DNA of 64,000 nucleotides from Polynucleobacter sp. MWH-UH2A (GCF_018687195.1 NZ_CP061321.1:1488001-1552000); one strand, 5' to 3'; counted from the stretch's first letter, positions 38,353 to 49,734 are shown. Notes: generated by a model from the letters alone, not told the origin. Translations and numbers: made by a program.

Positions 38353-40218
38353 TTAGATCTCGGTAACATTTTTGCCTGCTAAGGCTTTCTGAATGCTGGC
38401 ATTCATGCGCTTCTGTGCAAAGTCATCAGTTGCTTTAGCAGCATGATCGACTGCCTTACGCACCACAGCACTGTCAGTCTCTTCATTCAAAATGGTTTGC
38501 AGTAATCTGATTTCGCGATCAATTGCCTCTTGCTCTTCTTGATTTAAAAGATTGCGATCGCTGGCTAATGCGGCCTGAACAGCATCAATTAAACGCTGCG
38601 CGCTAACTTGCTCTTCCCTCAGGGATCGCGCAAGCAAATCTTCTTTGGCAGAGGCAAAGCCATCTTGCAACATGCGTGTAATTTCAGCGTCGGTTAATCC
38701 ATATGATGGCTTAATATCAATTGAGGCTTTCGCACCAGAACCTTGCTCTGTGGCACTCACCGACAATAAGCCATCCGCATCCACCTGGAATGTCACGCGT
38801 ATACGTGCCGCACCAGCAGCCATCGGCGGAATTCCTCTGAGCTCAAAGCGGCCAAGCGAACGACAGTCTTGAGCCAACTCTCGCTCCCCTTGAACCACTT
38901 GTATCGCTAAAGCGGTTTGACCATCTTTAAAAGTCGTAAAGTCTTGCGCTCTGGCAACTGGAATTGGTGTATTGCGCGGAATAATTTTTTCCACCAAACC
39001 ACCCATAGTCTCCAAGCCGAGGGACAGCGGAATCACATCCAACAACAACCATTCGTCATCTTTACTTTGATTGCCGGCCAACAAATCAGCTTGCATTGCC
39101 GCTCCCAGAGCAACAACTTGATCAGGGTTCAGGTTATTCAATGGCTGAGTACCAAACAACTCACCAACGGCACGCTGCACATTCGGCATACGGGTGGATC
39201 CGCCAACCATAACCACCCCTTTGATCTCTTCAGCTTTTAACCCAGCATCACGCAGCGCTTTCTTGCACGCCATCAAAGTTTTACTTACTAAGTTTTGAGT
39301 AATCTCAAAAAACTGGGCTTGACTGACGCCAACGTTCACTACAGTTCCATCAGCAAGCGTTTCATGAACGCGCGCTAATGGGTTGTGGCTTAGTAATTCT
39401 TTTGCATGCTTACACGCTTGTAGCAAAGTGCGATGATCATGCACAGATAGAGGTGGTAGTTTGGCCTGCTCTAGCACCCAACAATACAAACGGTGATCAA
39501 AGTCATCGCCACCTAATGCTGAATCGCCACCCGTTGAAAGCACTTCAAAAACACCTCTGCTCATTCGTAGAATAGAGATATCAAAAGTTCCGCCGCCAAG
39601 ATCATAGACTGCATAAACACCTTCGGAAGCATTATCTAATCCGTAGGCAATTGCTGCGGCAGTCGGCTCATTTAATAAACGCAGCACTTCAATACCCGCC
39701 AACTTAGCAGCATCTTTGGTTGCTTGACGCTGTGCATCATCAAAATACGCTGGTACCGTAATCACAGCGCCAACAATATCCTCTGATACAGAATCTTCTG
39801 CCAATTGACGCAAGCGAGCCAAGATTTCTCCTGATACCTCAATAGGACTCTTATCACCAGCAACTGTTCTTAACTTGAGCATGCCGGGCTGATCCAGGAA
39901 GTCGTATGGCGCACTTTCAATGTGTTCAACATCATTGATGCCTCGACCCATAAAGCGCTTTACCGAAATAATCGTGTTTTTAGGATCGGTTACTGCGCTT
40001 TCAAGCGCTTCAAACCCAGCCTGAGTTCGGCCATTGGGTAAATACCGCACCACCGATGGCAACAACTCGCGACCTTGCTCATCTGCCAACACTTTTGGCA
40101 ATGCATCTCGAACGATCGCCACCAATGAGTTTGTCGTCCCCAAATCAATGCCTACGGCAATGCGGCGCTGATGCGGCGCAAGCGATTTACCTGGTTCGGA
40201 GATTTGTAATAAGGCCAT
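38353..40218 (-). CDS. hscA: Fe-S cluster assembly chaperone HscA
   Basis: The 621-residue Hsp70-type chaperone has an ATPase domain ([41 protein letters not shown]) and a C-terminal substrate-binding domain that recognises IscU. With HscB it drives cluster transfer from IscU. It lies in the order hscB-hscA-fdx, 17 bases after hscB. Confidence 0.95.
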   Translation of the reverse strand: MALLQISEPGKSLAPHQRRIAVGIDLGTTNSLVAIVRDALPKVLADEQGRELLPSVVRYLPNGRTQAGFEALESAVTDPKNTIISVKRFMGRGINDVEHIESAPYDFLDQPGMLKLRTVAGDKSPIEVSGEILARLRQLAEDSVSEDIVGAVITVPAYFDDAQRQATKDAAKLAGIEVLRLLNEPTAAAIAYGLDNASEGVYAVYDLGGGTFDISILRMSRGVFEVLSTGGDSALGGDDFDHRLYCWVLEQAKLPPLSVHDHRTLLQACKHAKELLSHNPLARVHETLADGTVVNVGVSQAQFFEITQNLVSKTLMACKKALRDAGLKAEEIKGVVMVGGSTRMPNVQRAVGELFGTQPLNNLNPDQVVALGAAMQADLLAGNQSKDDEWLLLDVIPLSLGLETMGGLVEKIIPRNTPIPVARAQDFTTFKDGQTALAIQVVQGERELAQDCRSLGRFELRGIPPMAAGAARIRVTFQVDADGLLSVSATEQGSGAKASIDIKPSYGLTDAEITRMLQDGFASAKEDLLARSLREEQVSAQRLIDAVQAALASDRNLLNQEEQEAIDREIRLLQTILNEETDSAVVRKAVDHAAKATDDFAQKRMNASIQKALAGKNVTEI

Positions 40219-40235
40219 AAGATTTCAGTGTATCG

Positions 40236-40775
40236 CTAGATGAGCGCCGCGATTGCATCATCTAACTCGATTGCGAATTTATCAACGAACAATAAACCTC
40301 GAAGCAGCTCGGCGGCACGTTGATAGTTTTTTGCGCTATCAATCGCTTGTGCAATTTCCACCAAGATATCGGACTTAGTTTGCTCAACCTCGACCATCAA
40401 TGCCTCAAGCTCAGGCAAATCTTCTGCTTGCTCATCGAGAGTCTCGCGCCATTCCATTTGCTTCATCAGAAAAGCGGCTGGCATGGCAGTATTAGTTTCT
40501 AACTTGGCATCTACACCATGCAACTGACATAAATAGAGTCCTCGCTGAATTGGATTCTTGAGGGTTTGATACGCCGTATTGGCAAAAGTTGCCATTTGCA
40601 TAGCTAGGCGTTGCTCAGACTCAGTGCCACGGGCATGGCGGTCAGGATGAACTTCTTTCTGAATCGCCAAGTACGCCTGATCAAGGGCAGGCAAGTCGAT
40701 GTTGAATTGCTGATTTAGACCAAAGAATCGAAAGTAATCGTCAGACGCGGAAAGATTCGCCACAACCACACTCAT
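40236..40775 (-). CDS. hscB: Fe-S cluster co-chaperone HscB
   Basis: The 179-residue J-protein has an N-terminal J domain ([22 protein letters not shown] with the HPD tripeptide) and a C-terminal helical domain that binds IscU. ATG 40775 overlaps the iscA 3' end by 35 bases; a GTG four codons in (40763) would shorten the overlap. Either fits. Confidence 0.94.
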   Translation of the reverse strand: MSVVVANLSASDDYFRFFGLNQQFNIDLPALDQAYLAIQKEVHPDRHARGTESEQRLAMQMATFANTAYQTLKNPIQRGLYLCQLHGVDAKLETNTAMPAAFLMKQMEWRETLDEQAEDLPELEALMVEVEQTKSDILVEIAQAIDSAKNYQRAAELLRGLLFVDKFAIELDDAIAALI

Positions 40776-41064
40776 CTTTTACGTTCGGATTTTGAAACTT
40801 AAATCCCTCGTTCAATCCCTCACGCACAAAATCCAATTCAGTCCCGTCTAAATAAGCCAAACTTTTTGGATCTACGAATACCTTCACACCATTCGATTCA
40901 AATACTTGATCTTCCGCAGCTGGCTCATCTACATATTCCAACTGATAAGCCAGACCGGAGCAACCCGTAGTGCGAACACCCAAGCGTAAGCCACATCCTT
41001 TGCCGCGCTTTTCAAGGTTTCGGTTTACGTGCTTTGCTGCTTTTTCAGTTAAGGTAATTGCCAT
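40741..41064 (-). CDS. iscA: Iron-sulfur cluster assembly protein IscA
   Basis: The 107-residue A-type carrier has the three conserved cysteines: Cys in TTGCSG and the C-terminal CGCGESF. It carries clusters from IscU to target proteins. It sits between iscU and hscB in the standard order. Confidence 0.95.
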   Translation of the reverse strand: MAITLTEKAAKHVNRNLEKRGKGCGLRLGVRTTGCSGLAYQLEYVDEPAAEDQVFESNGVKVFVDPKSLAYLDGTELDFVREGLNEGFKFQNPNVKDECGCGESFRV

Positions 41065-41088
41065 AATGAATCTCTAGTATTTCTGAGT

Positions 41089-41475
41089 TTATTTAGCAGG
41101 ATGCTTTTCTTTGTAATCAGCCACTGCCGCTTTAATAGCATCTTCCGCCAAGATAGAGCAGTGAATCTTCACGGGCGGTAACGCCAATTCCTCTGCAATT
41201 AAAGAGTTTTTAATTTCCAGCGCTTGATCTAGGGTCTTTCCTTTAACCCACTCTGTAACCAAAGAAGAAGAGGCGATTGCAGAGCCACATCCGTAGGTCT
41301 TGAACTTTGCATCCTCAATAACACCTTGATCATTTACACGGATTTGTAATTTCATCACGTCGCCACATGCTGGGGCGCCGACCATACCAGTGCCCACACT
41401 GTTATCGCCCTTCTCAAAAGAACCAACATTGCGGGGGTTTTCATAGTGGTCAATGACTTTATCGCTGTATGCCAT
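41089..41475 (-). CDS. iscU: Fe-S cluster scaffold protein IscU
   Basis: At 128 residues it has the usual length and the three cluster cysteines in APACGD, TYGCGSAIASSS and KIHCSILAED. The LPPVK motif recognised by HscA is present (ALPPVKIHC). It lies 32 bases after iscS. Confidence 0.96.
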   Translation of the reverse strand: MAYSDKVIDHYENPRNVGSFEKGDNSVGTGMVGAPACGDVMKLQIRVNDQGVIEDAKFKTYGCGSAIASSSLVTEWVKGKTLDQALEIKNSLIAEELALPPVKIHCSILAEDAIKAAVADYKEKHPAK

Positions 41476-41507
41476 GGTATTTCCTCTTCAATTTCTCTAT
41501 TTTTTCG

Positions 41508-42767
41508 TTAATGCGCAGCCCACTGAATAGTGCTGAGATCAATTCCATCTTTGTACATTTCCCACAATGGGGAAAGCTCACGCAACTTCGCAATCTTTTC
41601 TTTAACTAACTTAATTGTGAAATCCACTTCTTCCTGGGTGGTAAAGCGGCCCAAGGTAAAACGAATTGAGCTATGTGCCAACTCATCATTGCGCCCTAGT
41701 GCGCGCAATACATAAGATGGCTCTAGTGAAGCGGAAGTACAAGCAGAACCAGATGAAATCGCCAAATCTTTGAGAGCCATCATCATGGACTCACCTTCAA
41801 CATAGTTAAAGCTGATATTGAGGTTGTGGGGCACACGGCTTTCCATATCGCCATTCACATATACCTCTTCAATATCTTTTAAACCAGCTAACAAGCGATC
41901 GCGCAAGGCACGAATACGCTTATTCTCTTCAGCCATTTCAATACGAGCGATACGAAATGCCTCGCCCATTCCAACGATCTGGTGAACAGCCAAAGTGCCA
42001 GAACGCATACCGCGCTCGTGCCCACCACCATGAATTTGCGCTTCAATACGGATACGTGGCTTGCGACGGACAAATAAAGCCCCAATGCCTTTCGGACCAT
42101 AAGTCTTGTGGGCAGAAAAACTCATCAGATCTACTTTGATCTTCTCGAGGTCAATTTCTACCTTTCCTGTAGCCTGTGCTGCATCAACATGAAAAATCAC
42201 ACCACGAGAGCGGCATAAATCTCCAATGCGCGGAATGTCTTGCACTACGCCAATTTCATTATTAACATACATCACAGATGTCAGAATGGTGCCTGGCTTC
42301 ATTGCAGTCTCAAGCTGAGCAAAGTCAATCAAACCATTTGGCAATACATCTAAATAAGTCACCTCAAAACCTTCGCGCTCTAATTCGCGACAAGTATCTA
42401 GAGTTGCTTTGTGTTCTGTTTTTACGGTAATGATGTGGTTACCGCGATCCTTGTAAAAATGGGCGGCACCCTTCAAGGCCAAATTAATACTTTCGGTAGC
42501 ACCACTAGTAAACACAATCTCTCGTGGATCCGCATGCACCAATTGGGCAATCTCAGAACGCGCCCACTCAACAGCCTCCTCTGCAGCCCAACCATAAGCA
42601 TGGCTTCGAGAGGCGGCATTGCCAAATTGCTCACGTAAGTAAGGCAGCATTTTGTCTACTACGCGTGGGTCTATTGGGGTTGTCGCCGAATAGTCCATAT
42701 ACACCGGGAAGTGTTTAGGACTAAACATTGGGACTGGTTGCTGAGGAAGGTCTTGTGGTGCGTTCAT
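41508..42767 (-). CDS. iscS: Cysteine desulfurase IscS
   Basis: The 419-residue PLP enzyme releases sulfur from cysteine for cluster and thionucleoside synthesis. The PLP lysine is in [12 protein letters not shown] and the active-site cysteine in [13 protein letters not shown]. The start at 42767 gives about 15 residues more than E. coli IscS; an internal ATG (in [14 protein letters not shown]) is possible. Confidence 0.95.
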   Translation of the reverse strand: MNAPQDLPQQPVPMFSPKHFPVYMDYSATTPIDPRVVDKMLPYLREQFGNAASRSHAYGWAAEEAVEWARSEIAQLVHADPREIVFTSGATESINLALKGAAHFYKDRGNHIITVKTEHKATLDTCRELEREGFEVTYLDVLPNGLIDFAQLETAMKPGTILTSVMYVNNEIGVVQDIPRIGDLCRSRGVIFHVDAAQATGKVEIDLEKIKVDLMSFSAHKTYGPKGIGALFVRRKPRIRIEAQIHGGGHERGMRSGTLAVHQIVGMGEAFRIARIEMAEENKRIRALRDRLLAGLKDIEEVYVNGDMESRVPHNLNISFNYVEGESMMMALKDLAISSGSACTSASLEPSYVLRALGRNDELAHSSIRFTLGRFTTQEEVDFTIKLVKEKIAKLRELSPLWEMYKDGIDLSTIQWAAH

Positions 42768-42795
42768 GTTGTGTTTCTAAATGAAGAATTGCTAA

Positions 42796-43365
42796 TTAAC
42801 TTTGCCGCGCCAAATTAAATACGGAATTCACTAGTGGCGCTTTTGGGGCAACTTCTTTTTTTGCTACAAGCACTGGAGCTGACTTTTCAGACTTCGTACT
42901 TTCAATTTTGACTTTCTTGGGGCGCATGTCCTGAATCACAATACCGCGCCCTTCTTGCTGTTGCACCAAATCACGCAAAGTCACAGAGCTCAGGTACTCA
43001 ACCATCTTTAAGTTGAGATTGCTCCATAGATCATGCGTCATGCAACGGCCGTGATTTTCTTCATCGGTATGACAATTACCTTTACCACCACACTGAGTAG
43101 CATCTAAGGGTTCATCAACCGCAACAATGATGTCGGCAACACTGACCTCATTCGAGGGGCGAGCCAATGTATACCCACCTCCAGGTCCACGTGTACTTTC
43201 AACAATATTGAAGCGACGTAGCTTGCCGAACAATTGCTCGAGGTAGGAAAGCGAAATTTTTTGTCTCTGACTAATTCCCGCTAATGTCACAGGACCATGC
43301 GTCTCACGCAGGGCTAGATCAATCATGGCGGTTACTGCAAAACGACCTTTGGTTGTAAGTCTCAT
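42796..43365 (-). CDS. iscR: Iron-sulfur cluster regulator IscR
   Basis: The 189-residue Rrf2-family repressor has an N-terminal winged helix (SYLEQLFGKLRRFNIVESTRG) and cluster ligands in ATQCGGKGNCHTDEENHGRC. It senses 2Fe-2S status and represses the isc operon. An IscR type 1 site is visible in its own promoter. The C-terminal tail after about residue 150 is basic and longer than in E. coli. Confidence 0.95.
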   Translation of the reverse strand: MRLTTKGRFAVTAMIDLALRETHGPVTLAGISQRQKISLSYLEQLFGKLRRFNIVESTRGPGGGYTLARPSNEVSVADIIVAVDEPLDATQCGGKGNCHTDEENHGRCMTHDLWSNLNLKMVEYLSSVTLRDLVQQQEGRGIVIQDMRPKKVKIESTKSEKSAPVLVAKKEVAPKAPLVNSVFNLARQS

Positions 43366-43415
43366 ATGTCACCTTGGTAATGGATTGTTATGGACAGCTA
43401 ATAGCCAAGTGGGTA

Positions 43416-43437
43416 ATACCTGACTATTCCGCTCAAC
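43416..43437 (-). promoter_or_regulatory. IscR type 1 binding site in the isc promoter
   Basis: Reading the minus strand, the right half TAGTCAGGTAT matches the E. coli type 1 consensus YAGTCRRSTAT exactly, and the left half GTTGAGCGGAA matches eight of eleven positions. It lies about 50-70 bases upstream of the iscR start. Confidence 0.7.
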
Positions 43438-43510
43438 TTTACCATAATCCCTAGCAAACTGCTCGGGAATTATCTCAAAAAACCCCATCACCGCTAAGGC
43501 AAAAGTGGGG

Positions 43511-45667
43511 CTACCCCAAGGAATCCCTTGATCGCGCCCCGAAGGCCATTTCCTTGATTTTCGAGAGTCGATCCCGGGTATTGGCCGCCTTTTCAAACTC
43601 CAGGTTTTTGGCTTCGGCAATCATCTGCTTCTCTAAGCGCTTGATTTCATTAGATAAGTCTTTTTCGCTCATATCTTCATAATGAGCCCGCTCTTGCTCA
43701 ACAGCCATTTCTTGGCGCTTCTCTTTAACGTCATAAACGCCATCAATGATGTCTTTAATGCGCTTTTGAACTCCTTTAGGCTCAATGCCATGGGTCTTAT
43801 TGAAGGCGATTTGCTTGCTACGGCGACGTTCTGTCTCGCCCATCGCCCTACGCATGGAATCAGTCACCTTATCGGCATACAAGATTGCCTTGCCCCGAAC
43901 ATTACGAGCAGCACGACCAATCGTTTGAATAAGTGAGCGCTCAGAGCGCAAGAAGCCCTCCTTATCGGCATCCAAAATGGCCACCAAAGATACTTCGGGA
44001 ATATCCAAGCCCTCTCTCAATAAATTGATGCCCACCAGTACGTCAAAAACGCCTAAACGCAGATCACGCAAAATTTCCACGCGCTCAACGGTATCAATGT
44101 CCGAATGCACATAACGCACCTTCACACCATTGTCAGAGAGAAAATCGGTTAATTGTTCTGCCATGCGCTTCGTTAACACGGTTACCAATACACGCTCACC
44201 CACCTTTACGCGTTCATGAATTTGGCTGAGTAAATCATCAACCTGCGTACTTGCTGGTAACACCTCAATCTCTGGATCAACCAAACCTGTCGGTCTAGCT
44301 ACTTGCTCAACAACTTGACCCTGATGTTGGCTTTCATAGTCTGCGGGGGTTGCTGATACGAATATGGTTTGACGCATCTTCGTTTCAAATTCAGTAAATT
44401 TGAGTGGGCGATTATCCATTGCAGATGGCAAACGAAAACCAAACTCAACCAAGGTATGTTTGCGTGACTTGTCGCCGTTATACATAGCATTTAACTGCCC
44501 AATAAGGACGTGGCTTTCATCCAAAAACATCAAAGCATCATTGTGCAAGTAGTCCACCAAGGTCGGTGGGGCCTCGCCTGGAGCAGCCCCAGACAGGTGG
44601 CGAGAGTAGTTTTCAATGCCCTTACAAAAACCCAACTCATTCAACATTTCTAAATCAAAGCGCGTGCGTTGCTCTAAACGCTGGGCTTCAACCAATTTTC
44701 CATCCTTCACAAATTCATCCAAGCGAATTCGCAATTCCTCTTTAATTGTCTCGATGGCTTTCAATACGGTTTCGCGTGGAGTGACGTAATGCGAGCTTGG
44801 ATAAACCGTAAAGCGTGGAATTTTTTGTCGAATTTTCCCAGTCAGTGGATCAAAAAACTGCAAGCTTTCCACTTCATCATCAAACAGTTCTACGCGCAAT
44901 GCTAATTCGTTATGTTCCGCCGGGAAGATATCAATCGTATCGCCACGCACTCGAAATACACCTCGCTTGAAGTCCATCTCATTGCGTTCATATTGCATGG
45001 CAATGAGTCTGGTCAAAATATCGCGCTGACTCATTTTGTCACCAGGTCGCAAGGTCATCACCATGCTGTGATAGTCACCTGGATTACCAATACCGTATAT
45101 CGCGGAAACGGTGGCCACAATCACCACATCTCGACGCTCCAACAAACTCTTTGTTGCTGACAAGCGCATTTGTTCAATGTGCTCATTAATAGAGGAGTCT
45201 TTCTCGATAAAGAGATCGCGCTGAGGCACATAGGCCTCAGGCTGGTAATAGTCGTAATAGCTCACGAAGTACTCAACCGCATTTTTAGGGAAAAACTCCC
45301 TAAATTCGCTGTAAAGCTGGGCTGCCAGGGTTTTATTTGGGGCAAAAACAATGGCTGGACGGCCGGTTCTGGCGATGACATTGGCCATCGTGAAGGTTTT
45401 GCCAGAGCCAGTCACCCCTAATAGGGTCTGATAGGTCAGACCATCCTCTACGCCCTCTACAAGTGCATCAATTGCCGCAGGCTGGTCACCAGCTGGCGGG
45501 AATGGCTGGTAAAGCTGATATGGGGAGTCGGGGAAACTAACGAATTTGGCTGGATCAAGCTCATGTCCAGCATTTTCCGGGGTATCCGTAGCCGCACTTT
45601 TCTGAGCCACTTTCGACTCTATTTTTACGTCAGTTTTGCTTAACTTAGGGGGCATCTCGGCTATCAT
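43511..45667 (-). CDS. uvrB: Excinuclease ABC subunit B
   Basis: The 718-residue nucleotide-excision repair helicase has Walker [11 protein letters not shown], the beta-hairpin region [19 protein letters not shown], helicase motif [11 protein letters not shown] and a C-terminal UVR domain ([18 protein letters not shown]). It verifies damage after UvrA loading. The N-terminus has about 40 extra polar residues before [17 protein letters not shown] 45667 has AGGTGA before it; ATG 45655 is an alternative. It is divergent from tyrB. Confidence 0.95.
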   Translation of the reverse strand: MIAEMPPKLSKTDVKIESKVAQKSAATDTPENAGHELDPAKFVSFPDSPYQLYQPFPPAGDQPAAIDALVEGVEDGLTYQTLLGVTGSGKTFTMANVIARTGRPAIVFAPNKTLAAQLYSEFREFFPKNAVEYFVSYYDYYQPEAYVPQRDLFIEKDSSINEHIEQMRLSATKSLLERRDVVIVATVSAIYGIGNPGDYHSMVMTLRPGDKMSQRDILTRLIAMQYERNEMDFKRGVFRVRGDTIDIFPAEHNELALRVELFDDEVESLQFFDPLTGKIRQKIPRFTVYPSSHYVTPRETVLKAIETIKEELRIRLDEFVKDGKLVEAQRLEQRTRFDLEMLNELGFCKGIENYSRHLSGAAPGEAPPTLVDYLHNDALMFLDESHVLIGQLNAMYNGDKSRKHTLVEFGFRLPSAMDNRPLKFTEFETKMRQTIFVSATPADYESQHQGQVVEQVARPTGLVDPEIEVLPASTQVDDLLSQIHERVKVGERVLVTVLTKRMAEQLTDFLSDNGVKVRYVHSDIDTVERVEILRDLRLGVFDVLVGINLLREGLDIPEVSLVAILDADKEGFLRSERSLIQTIGRAARNVRGKAILYADKVTDSMRRAMGETERRRSKQIAFNKTHGIEPKGVQKRIKDIIDGVYDVKEKRQEMAVEQERAHYEDMSEKDLSNEIKRLEKQMIAEAKNLEFEKAANTRDRLSKIKEMAFGARSRDSLG

Positions 45668-45826
45668 TTCACCTGTGAGTTTTCTTCACAGCGAATTTTG
45701 TACAAACAATGATTTTGCCGTTTTTATTAAGAAATAGTTAGCTCTGATCACAAAAACAGACAATTTAGCCTAATTTAACGTCAATTAATAACAAAACCAC
45801 CCTTAAACCACCATTTTCGAAACCAA

Positions 45827-47026
45827 ATGACCCTGTTTGCCTCAGTTCAATTAGCCCCAAAAGACCCTATTTTTGGCCTCACAGAAGCGTATGTCGCCGA
45901 TCAACGTGCTGACAAAGTAAACCTTGGTGTTGGCGTGTACTACACCGATGAAGGCAAAGTACCTCTTTTGAAAGCAGTCATTAAGGCTGAAGAAGCAATT
46001 GTGGCGAAACATTCTCCTCGCAGCTACATTCCGATCGAGGGTCCAAACCCATACAACAGCGCAGTACAAAACTTATTGTTTGGTGCCGATTCAGCCTTGA
46101 TTAAAGATGGTCGTGTTGTAACAGCGGAATGTTTAGGTGGAACTGGCGCATTACGGGTTGGTGCAGACTTTATTAAACGACTCAACTTAAACGCGCCTTG
46201 TGCAATCAGCAATCCTACCTGGGAAAACCATCGCGGCATTTTTGAATCTGCCGGTTTTGAAGTACTTGAGTACACCTATTTTGATGGCAAGACTCGTGGT
46301 GTTGATTTTGACGGCATGGTGAAGTCTCTTGAGTCTTTCCCAAAAAATACAACTGTCTTGTTACATGCTTGCTGCCACAATCCAACAGGTGCGGATATTA
46401 CTGAAGCGCAATGGCGTCAAGTAATCGACATTTGCAAAAACAAAGGTTTGATTCCATTCTTGGATATGGCTTACCAGGGCTTTGCTGCCGGCATCGATCA
46501 AGATGGCATCGCAGTACGTCTCTTCGCTGAATCTGGCATGTCTTTCTTTGTATCGAGCTCTTTCTCTAAATCATTCTCGCTATACGGTGAGCGTGTCGGA
46601 GCCTTGTCCATCGTGACGCAAAGCAAAGATGAGTCCACACGCGTGCTCTCACAATTGAAGCGCGTCATTCGTACAAACTACTCAAACCCACCAACACATG
46701 GTGCAGCAATTGCTGCGGCAGTTTTGAATTCACCTGAGCTTCGCCAACTATGGGAAGACGAATTGGCAGAAATGCGTGATCGTATTAAAGCAATGCGTCA
46801 GGGTCTGGTTCAGAAATTAGCTGCTGCTGGCGTCAAACAAGATTTCGCGTTTATTGAAAAACAACGCGGCATGTTCTCTTATTCCGGCTTAACTGCCGAA
46901 CAAGTAGAGCGTTTGCAAAAAGAAGATGGCATTTATGCCCTTTCAACTGGACGTATTTGTGTCGCTGCCCTCAATACTAAAAATATTGACAAGGTAGCTA
47001 AAGCAATTGCCCGCGTATTGGCGTAA
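45827..47026 (+). CDS. tyrB: Aromatic amino acid/aspartate aminotransferase
   Basis: The 399-residue class I PLP aminotransferase has the PLP lysine in SSSFSKSFSLYGERVG, the substrate Arg near the C-terminus (STGRICVAALN), and HNPTGADIT. It belongs to the AspC/TyrB group; TyrB is the common assignment in Burkholderiaceae but substrate range cannot be fixed by eye. It is a single gene, divergent from uvrB. Confidence 0.88.
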   Translation: MTLFASVQLAPKDPIFGLTEAYVADQRADKVNLGVGVYYTDEGKVPLLKAVIKAEEAIVAKHSPRSYIPIEGPNPYNSAVQNLLFGADSALIKDGRVVTAECLGGTGALRVGADFIKRLNLNAPCAISNPTWENHRGIFESAGFEVLEYTYFDGKTRGVDFDGMVKSLESFPKNTTVLLHACCHNPTGADITEAQWRQVIDICKNKGLIPFLDMAYQGFAAGIDQDGIAVRLFAESGMSFFVSSSFSKSFSLYGERVGALSIVTQSKDESTRVLSQLKRVIRTNYSNPPTHGAAIAAAVLNSPELRQLWEDELAEMRDRIKAMRQGLVQKLAAAGVKQDFAFIEKQRGMFSYSGLTAEQVERLQKEDGIYALSTGRICVAALNTKNIDKVAKAIARVLA

Positions 47027-47065
47027 TACAGCCTAAAGCGGTAATCGAGATTTAGAGGAGGTAGC

Positions 47066-48334
47066 ATGCTTTACCAGTTACACGAGTTCCAAAAAGCCTT
47101 ACTTCAGCCAATGAGTTCATGGGCACGCGCTGCCTCTGAGGCATTGATTAACGCATCGAATCCCGCTTCAAAAGTTCCCGGCTCTGAGCGCTTAGCCGCC
47201 AGCTATGAACTCCTCTATCGCTTAGGCAAGAACTACAAAAAGCCAGAATTTGGCATTCGTTCTGTAATTGCGCATGGTCATGAGGTTGCTATTCATGAAA
47301 TGGTCAAGGTTGCGAAACCATTCTGTAACTTGATTCGTTTCAAGCGCTTTTCCGATGATGTGGAAACAATCAAAAAACTGAAAGAAGATCCTTCCGTTTT
47401 AATCGTCGCGCCACTCTCAGGTCACCACGCCACTTTGCTACGCGACACCGTTCGCACACTTCTACAAGATCACAAGGTATACATTACCGACTGGGTTGAT
47501 GCTCGTAATGTTCCTGTGAGCGAGGGTGAGTTTGGATTAGATGACTATGTTCACTACGTCCAAGAATTTATTCGCTACATTGACTCAGAAAATTTACATG
47601 TGATTTCTGTTTGTCAGCCTACTGTGCCTACTTTAGGCGCCATTTCATTAATGGCTTCCGCTGGTGAAAAAACTCCTGCCTCAATGATCATGATGGGCGG
47701 TCCAATTGATGCGCGCAAGTCGCCAACTGCTGTGAACAACTTAGCTGAACAAAAATCACACGATTGGTTTGAGAGTCACGTCATTTATAAAGTTCCACCA
47801 ACATATCCAGGCGCTGGTCGTCGCGTATACCCAGGCTTCTTGCAACATACTGGCTTTATTGCCATGAATCCCCAAAACCATTTGCAATCACATTGGGATT
47901 ACTTTACCAACCTCGTGCGAGGCGATGAAGAGGATGCTGAGGCGCATATTCGTTTCTATGATGAATACAACGCTGTTTTGGATTTAGATGCGAAGTTCTA
48001 CCTCGACACCATTAAAACCGTATTCCAAGACTACGCATTACCAAATGGCACTTGGGAAGTTGCCGGCAAACTGGTGAAGCCACAAGATATTCAAAAGACT
48101 GCTCTACTAACCGTAGAGGGTGAACTTGACGATATCTCTGGAAGTGGTCAAACACGATCTGCACACGGTCTGTGCGCTGGCATTCCTAAGGAATCAAAAG
48201 CCCATTACGAAGTAGCAGGCGCTGGTCACTATGGCATCTTCGCAGGTCGTCGTTGGCGTGAAAAGGTATATCCAAAAATTAAATCCTTTATTCGAGAGCA
48301 TCAGCCTCAAAAACGTAAATCAGGCGCTAATTAA
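47066..48334 (+). CDS. phaZ: Intracellular polyhydroxyalkanoate depolymerase
   Basis: The 422-residue enzyme closely resembles PhaZ of Ralstonia/Cupriavidus: MLYQLHEFQ start, PLSGHHATLLRDTVRTLLQD, the lipase-box-like SVCQPTVPTL with the nucleophilic Cys, and the C-terminal GAGHYGIFAGRRWREKVYP. It mobilises stored PHB to 3-hydroxybutyrate oligomers. A good ribosome-binding site (GAGGAGG) precedes ATG 47066. The organism therefore probably stores PHB. Confidence 0.93.
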   Translation: MLYQLHEFQKALLQPMSSWARAASEALINASNPASKVPGSERLAASYELLYRLGKNYKKPEFGIRSVIAHGHEVAIHEMVKVAKPFCNLIRFKRFSDDVETIKKLKEDPSVLIVAPLSGHHATLLRDTVRTLLQDHKVYITDWVDARNVPVSEGEFGLDDYVHYVQEFIRYIDSENLHVISVCQPTVPTLGAISLMASAGEKTPASMIMMGGPIDARKSPTAVNNLAEQKSHDWFESHVIYKVPPTYPGAGRRVYPGFLQHTGFIAMNPQNHLQSHWDYFTNLVRGDEEDAEAHIRFYDEYNAVLDLDAKFYLDTIKTVFQDYALPNGTWEVAGKLVKPQDIQKTALLTVEGELDDISGSGQTRSAHGLCAGIPKESKAHYEVAGAGHYGIFAGRRWREKVYPKIKSFIREHQPQKRKSGAN

Positions 48335-48337
48335 TAC

Positions 48338-48365
48338 AAATGAGAGACCTTAGCGTCTCTCATTT
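48338..48365 (+). terminator. Hairpin terminator after phaZ
   Basis: Arms AAATGAGAGAC (48338-48348) and GTCTCTCATTT (48355-48365) pair perfectly around six bases; the T tract is short. Confidence 0.7.
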
Positions 48366-48385
48366 AAATTGGGAACTCGCAATTC

Positions 48386-49078
48386 ATGAAGACCAACCAG
48401 GTGAAAGAGCTTGCTGATCGCCTAGAGGATCTTCTTCCTCAAACCCAATGCACTAAATGTGGTTACCCCGATTGCAGGGGGTACGCCGAGGCCCTAGCCA
48501 AGGGTGAAGCACTTCCCAACCAATGCCCACCAGGCGGGGTTGAGGGCATCAAAAGACTGAGCCAAGTATTGGCGCCAATTTACCCACAAGATGCATTTGA
48601 TTTGCACCCAAGCATCAATTCCGAATGCGGTATTGAGCGCCCACGAGCAGTCGCTTTTATAGATCCGCAGAAATGTATTGGTTGCACTCTATGTATTCAG
48701 GCATGTCCCGTAGATGCAATCGTGGGCGCTTCGAAACAAATGCATGTGGTGCTCTCAGATTGGTGCACTGGTTGTGATCTTTGTATTCCACCATGCCCTG
48801 TGGACTGCATCTCGATGATCAATGTCACAGGCGAGAGAACCGGTTGGGACGCATGGAGTGCTGACTTAGCTGCGCTTGCACGCCAGCGTTATCAGGAACG
48901 TGAACAACGATTAGATCGCGAGCAAAAAGACAATGATGAGCGTTTAGCCAAGAAGGCTGCTGTAAAACTAGCCGCCGTGAATGCTGAGCAAGCCACTTCA
49001 GCGGAAGAAGAAAAAGAGAAAGAGCGTAAGCGTGCAATTATTGCCGCAGCAATTGCGAGAGCTCAGAAAAAATCATGA
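48386..49078 (+). CDS. rnfB: RnfB-like electron transport ferredoxin protein
   Basis: The 230-residue protein has an N-terminal Fe-S domain (CTKCGYPDCRGYAEA) and two 4Fe-4S motifs (CIGCTLCIQACPVDAI, CTGCDLCIPPCPVDCI), then a highly charged coiled-coil tail rich in Lys/Glu. It lacks the N-terminal membrane helix of true RnfB, and no other rnf genes are near. It is usually found beside nth in betaproteobacteria. A role in supplying electrons or clusters to Nth is inference only. It overlaps nth by four bases. Confidence 0.87.
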   Translation: MKTNQVKELADRLEDLLPQTQCTKCGYPDCRGYAEALAKGEALPNQCPPGGVEGIKRLSQVLAPIYPQDAFDLHPSINSECGIERPRAVAFIDPQKCIGCTLCIQACPVDAIVGASKQMHVVLSDWCTGCDLCIPPCPVDCISMINVTGERTGWDAWSADLAALARQRYQEREQRLDREQKDNDERLAKKAAVKLAAVNAEQATSAEEEKEKERKRAIIAAAIARAQKKS

Positions 49079-49734
49079 TGAACCCAGAAAAGCGCCGCGC
49101 TTTTTTTGAACAACTCAAAGCAAACAATCCAAAACCCACTACTGAGTTGGAATATAGTTCGCCTTTTGAGTTACTCATTGCTGTACTCCTATCCGCTCAA
49201 GCTACCGACGTTTCAGTAAACAAGGGCACGCGCAAACTTTTTAAGATTGCCAACACCCCTCAAGCACTGATAGACCTGGGTGAAGAAGGTGTGCGACCCT
49301 ATATTCAACATATTGGGCTATTTAATTCCAAAGGTAGGCATATTCAGGAAACCTGTCGCCTGCTAATTGAAAAGCACGGCGGCGAAGTGCCACAAAATAG
49401 AGAAGATCTCGAAGCTTTGCCTGGTGTTGGCAGAAAAACGGCCAACGTTATTCTCAATACTGCTTTTGGTCAACCGACTATCGCAGTTGATACCCACATC
49501 TTTAGGGTATCGAATCGCACTGGTCTAGCACCCGGCAAAGATGTTCTAGAGGTTGAGAAACAATTACTCAAACGGGTTCCGAAAGAATACCTATTAGATG
49601 CGCATCATTGGCTCATCTTGCATGGTAGATATACTTGCAAAGCGCGTAACCCTGAGTGCGCACAATGTATTGTTGAGCCCCTCTGCGGATTCAAGCAAAA
49701 AACAGGAAAAGGAAAAGTTCGTGGCACTATTTAA
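49075..49734 (+). CDS. nth: Endonuclease III
   Basis: The 219-residue DNA glycosylase/AP lyase removes oxidised pyrimidines. The helix-hairpin-helix LPGVGRKTANVIL with catalytic Lys, the catalytic Asp in VDTHIFRVSNR and the 4Fe-4S pattern Cx6Cx2Cx5C (from CKARNPECAQC) are intact. It overlaps rnfB by four bases and the DUF1841 gene by 14. Confidence 0.95.
   Translation: MMNPEKRRAFFEQLKANNPKPTTELEYSSPFELLIAVLLSAQATDVSVNKGTRKLFKIANTPQALIDLGEEGVRPYIQHIGLFNSKGRHIQETCRLLIEKHGGEVPQNREDLEALPGVGRKTANVILNTAFGQPTIAVDTHIFRVSNRTGLAPGKDVLEVEKQLLKRVPKEYLLDAHHWLILHGRYTCKARNPECAQCIVEPLCGFKQKTGKGKVRGTI

Noticed and set aside
43369-43620. Short minus-strand frame downstream of uvrB
   Set aside because: It overlaps the uvrB 3' end in another frame and covers the isc promoter; no family resemblance.
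49598-49720. N-terminal extension of the DUF1841 protein
   Set aside because: It reads through nth in another frame; the family start coincides with GTG 49721, which has a ribosome-binding site.
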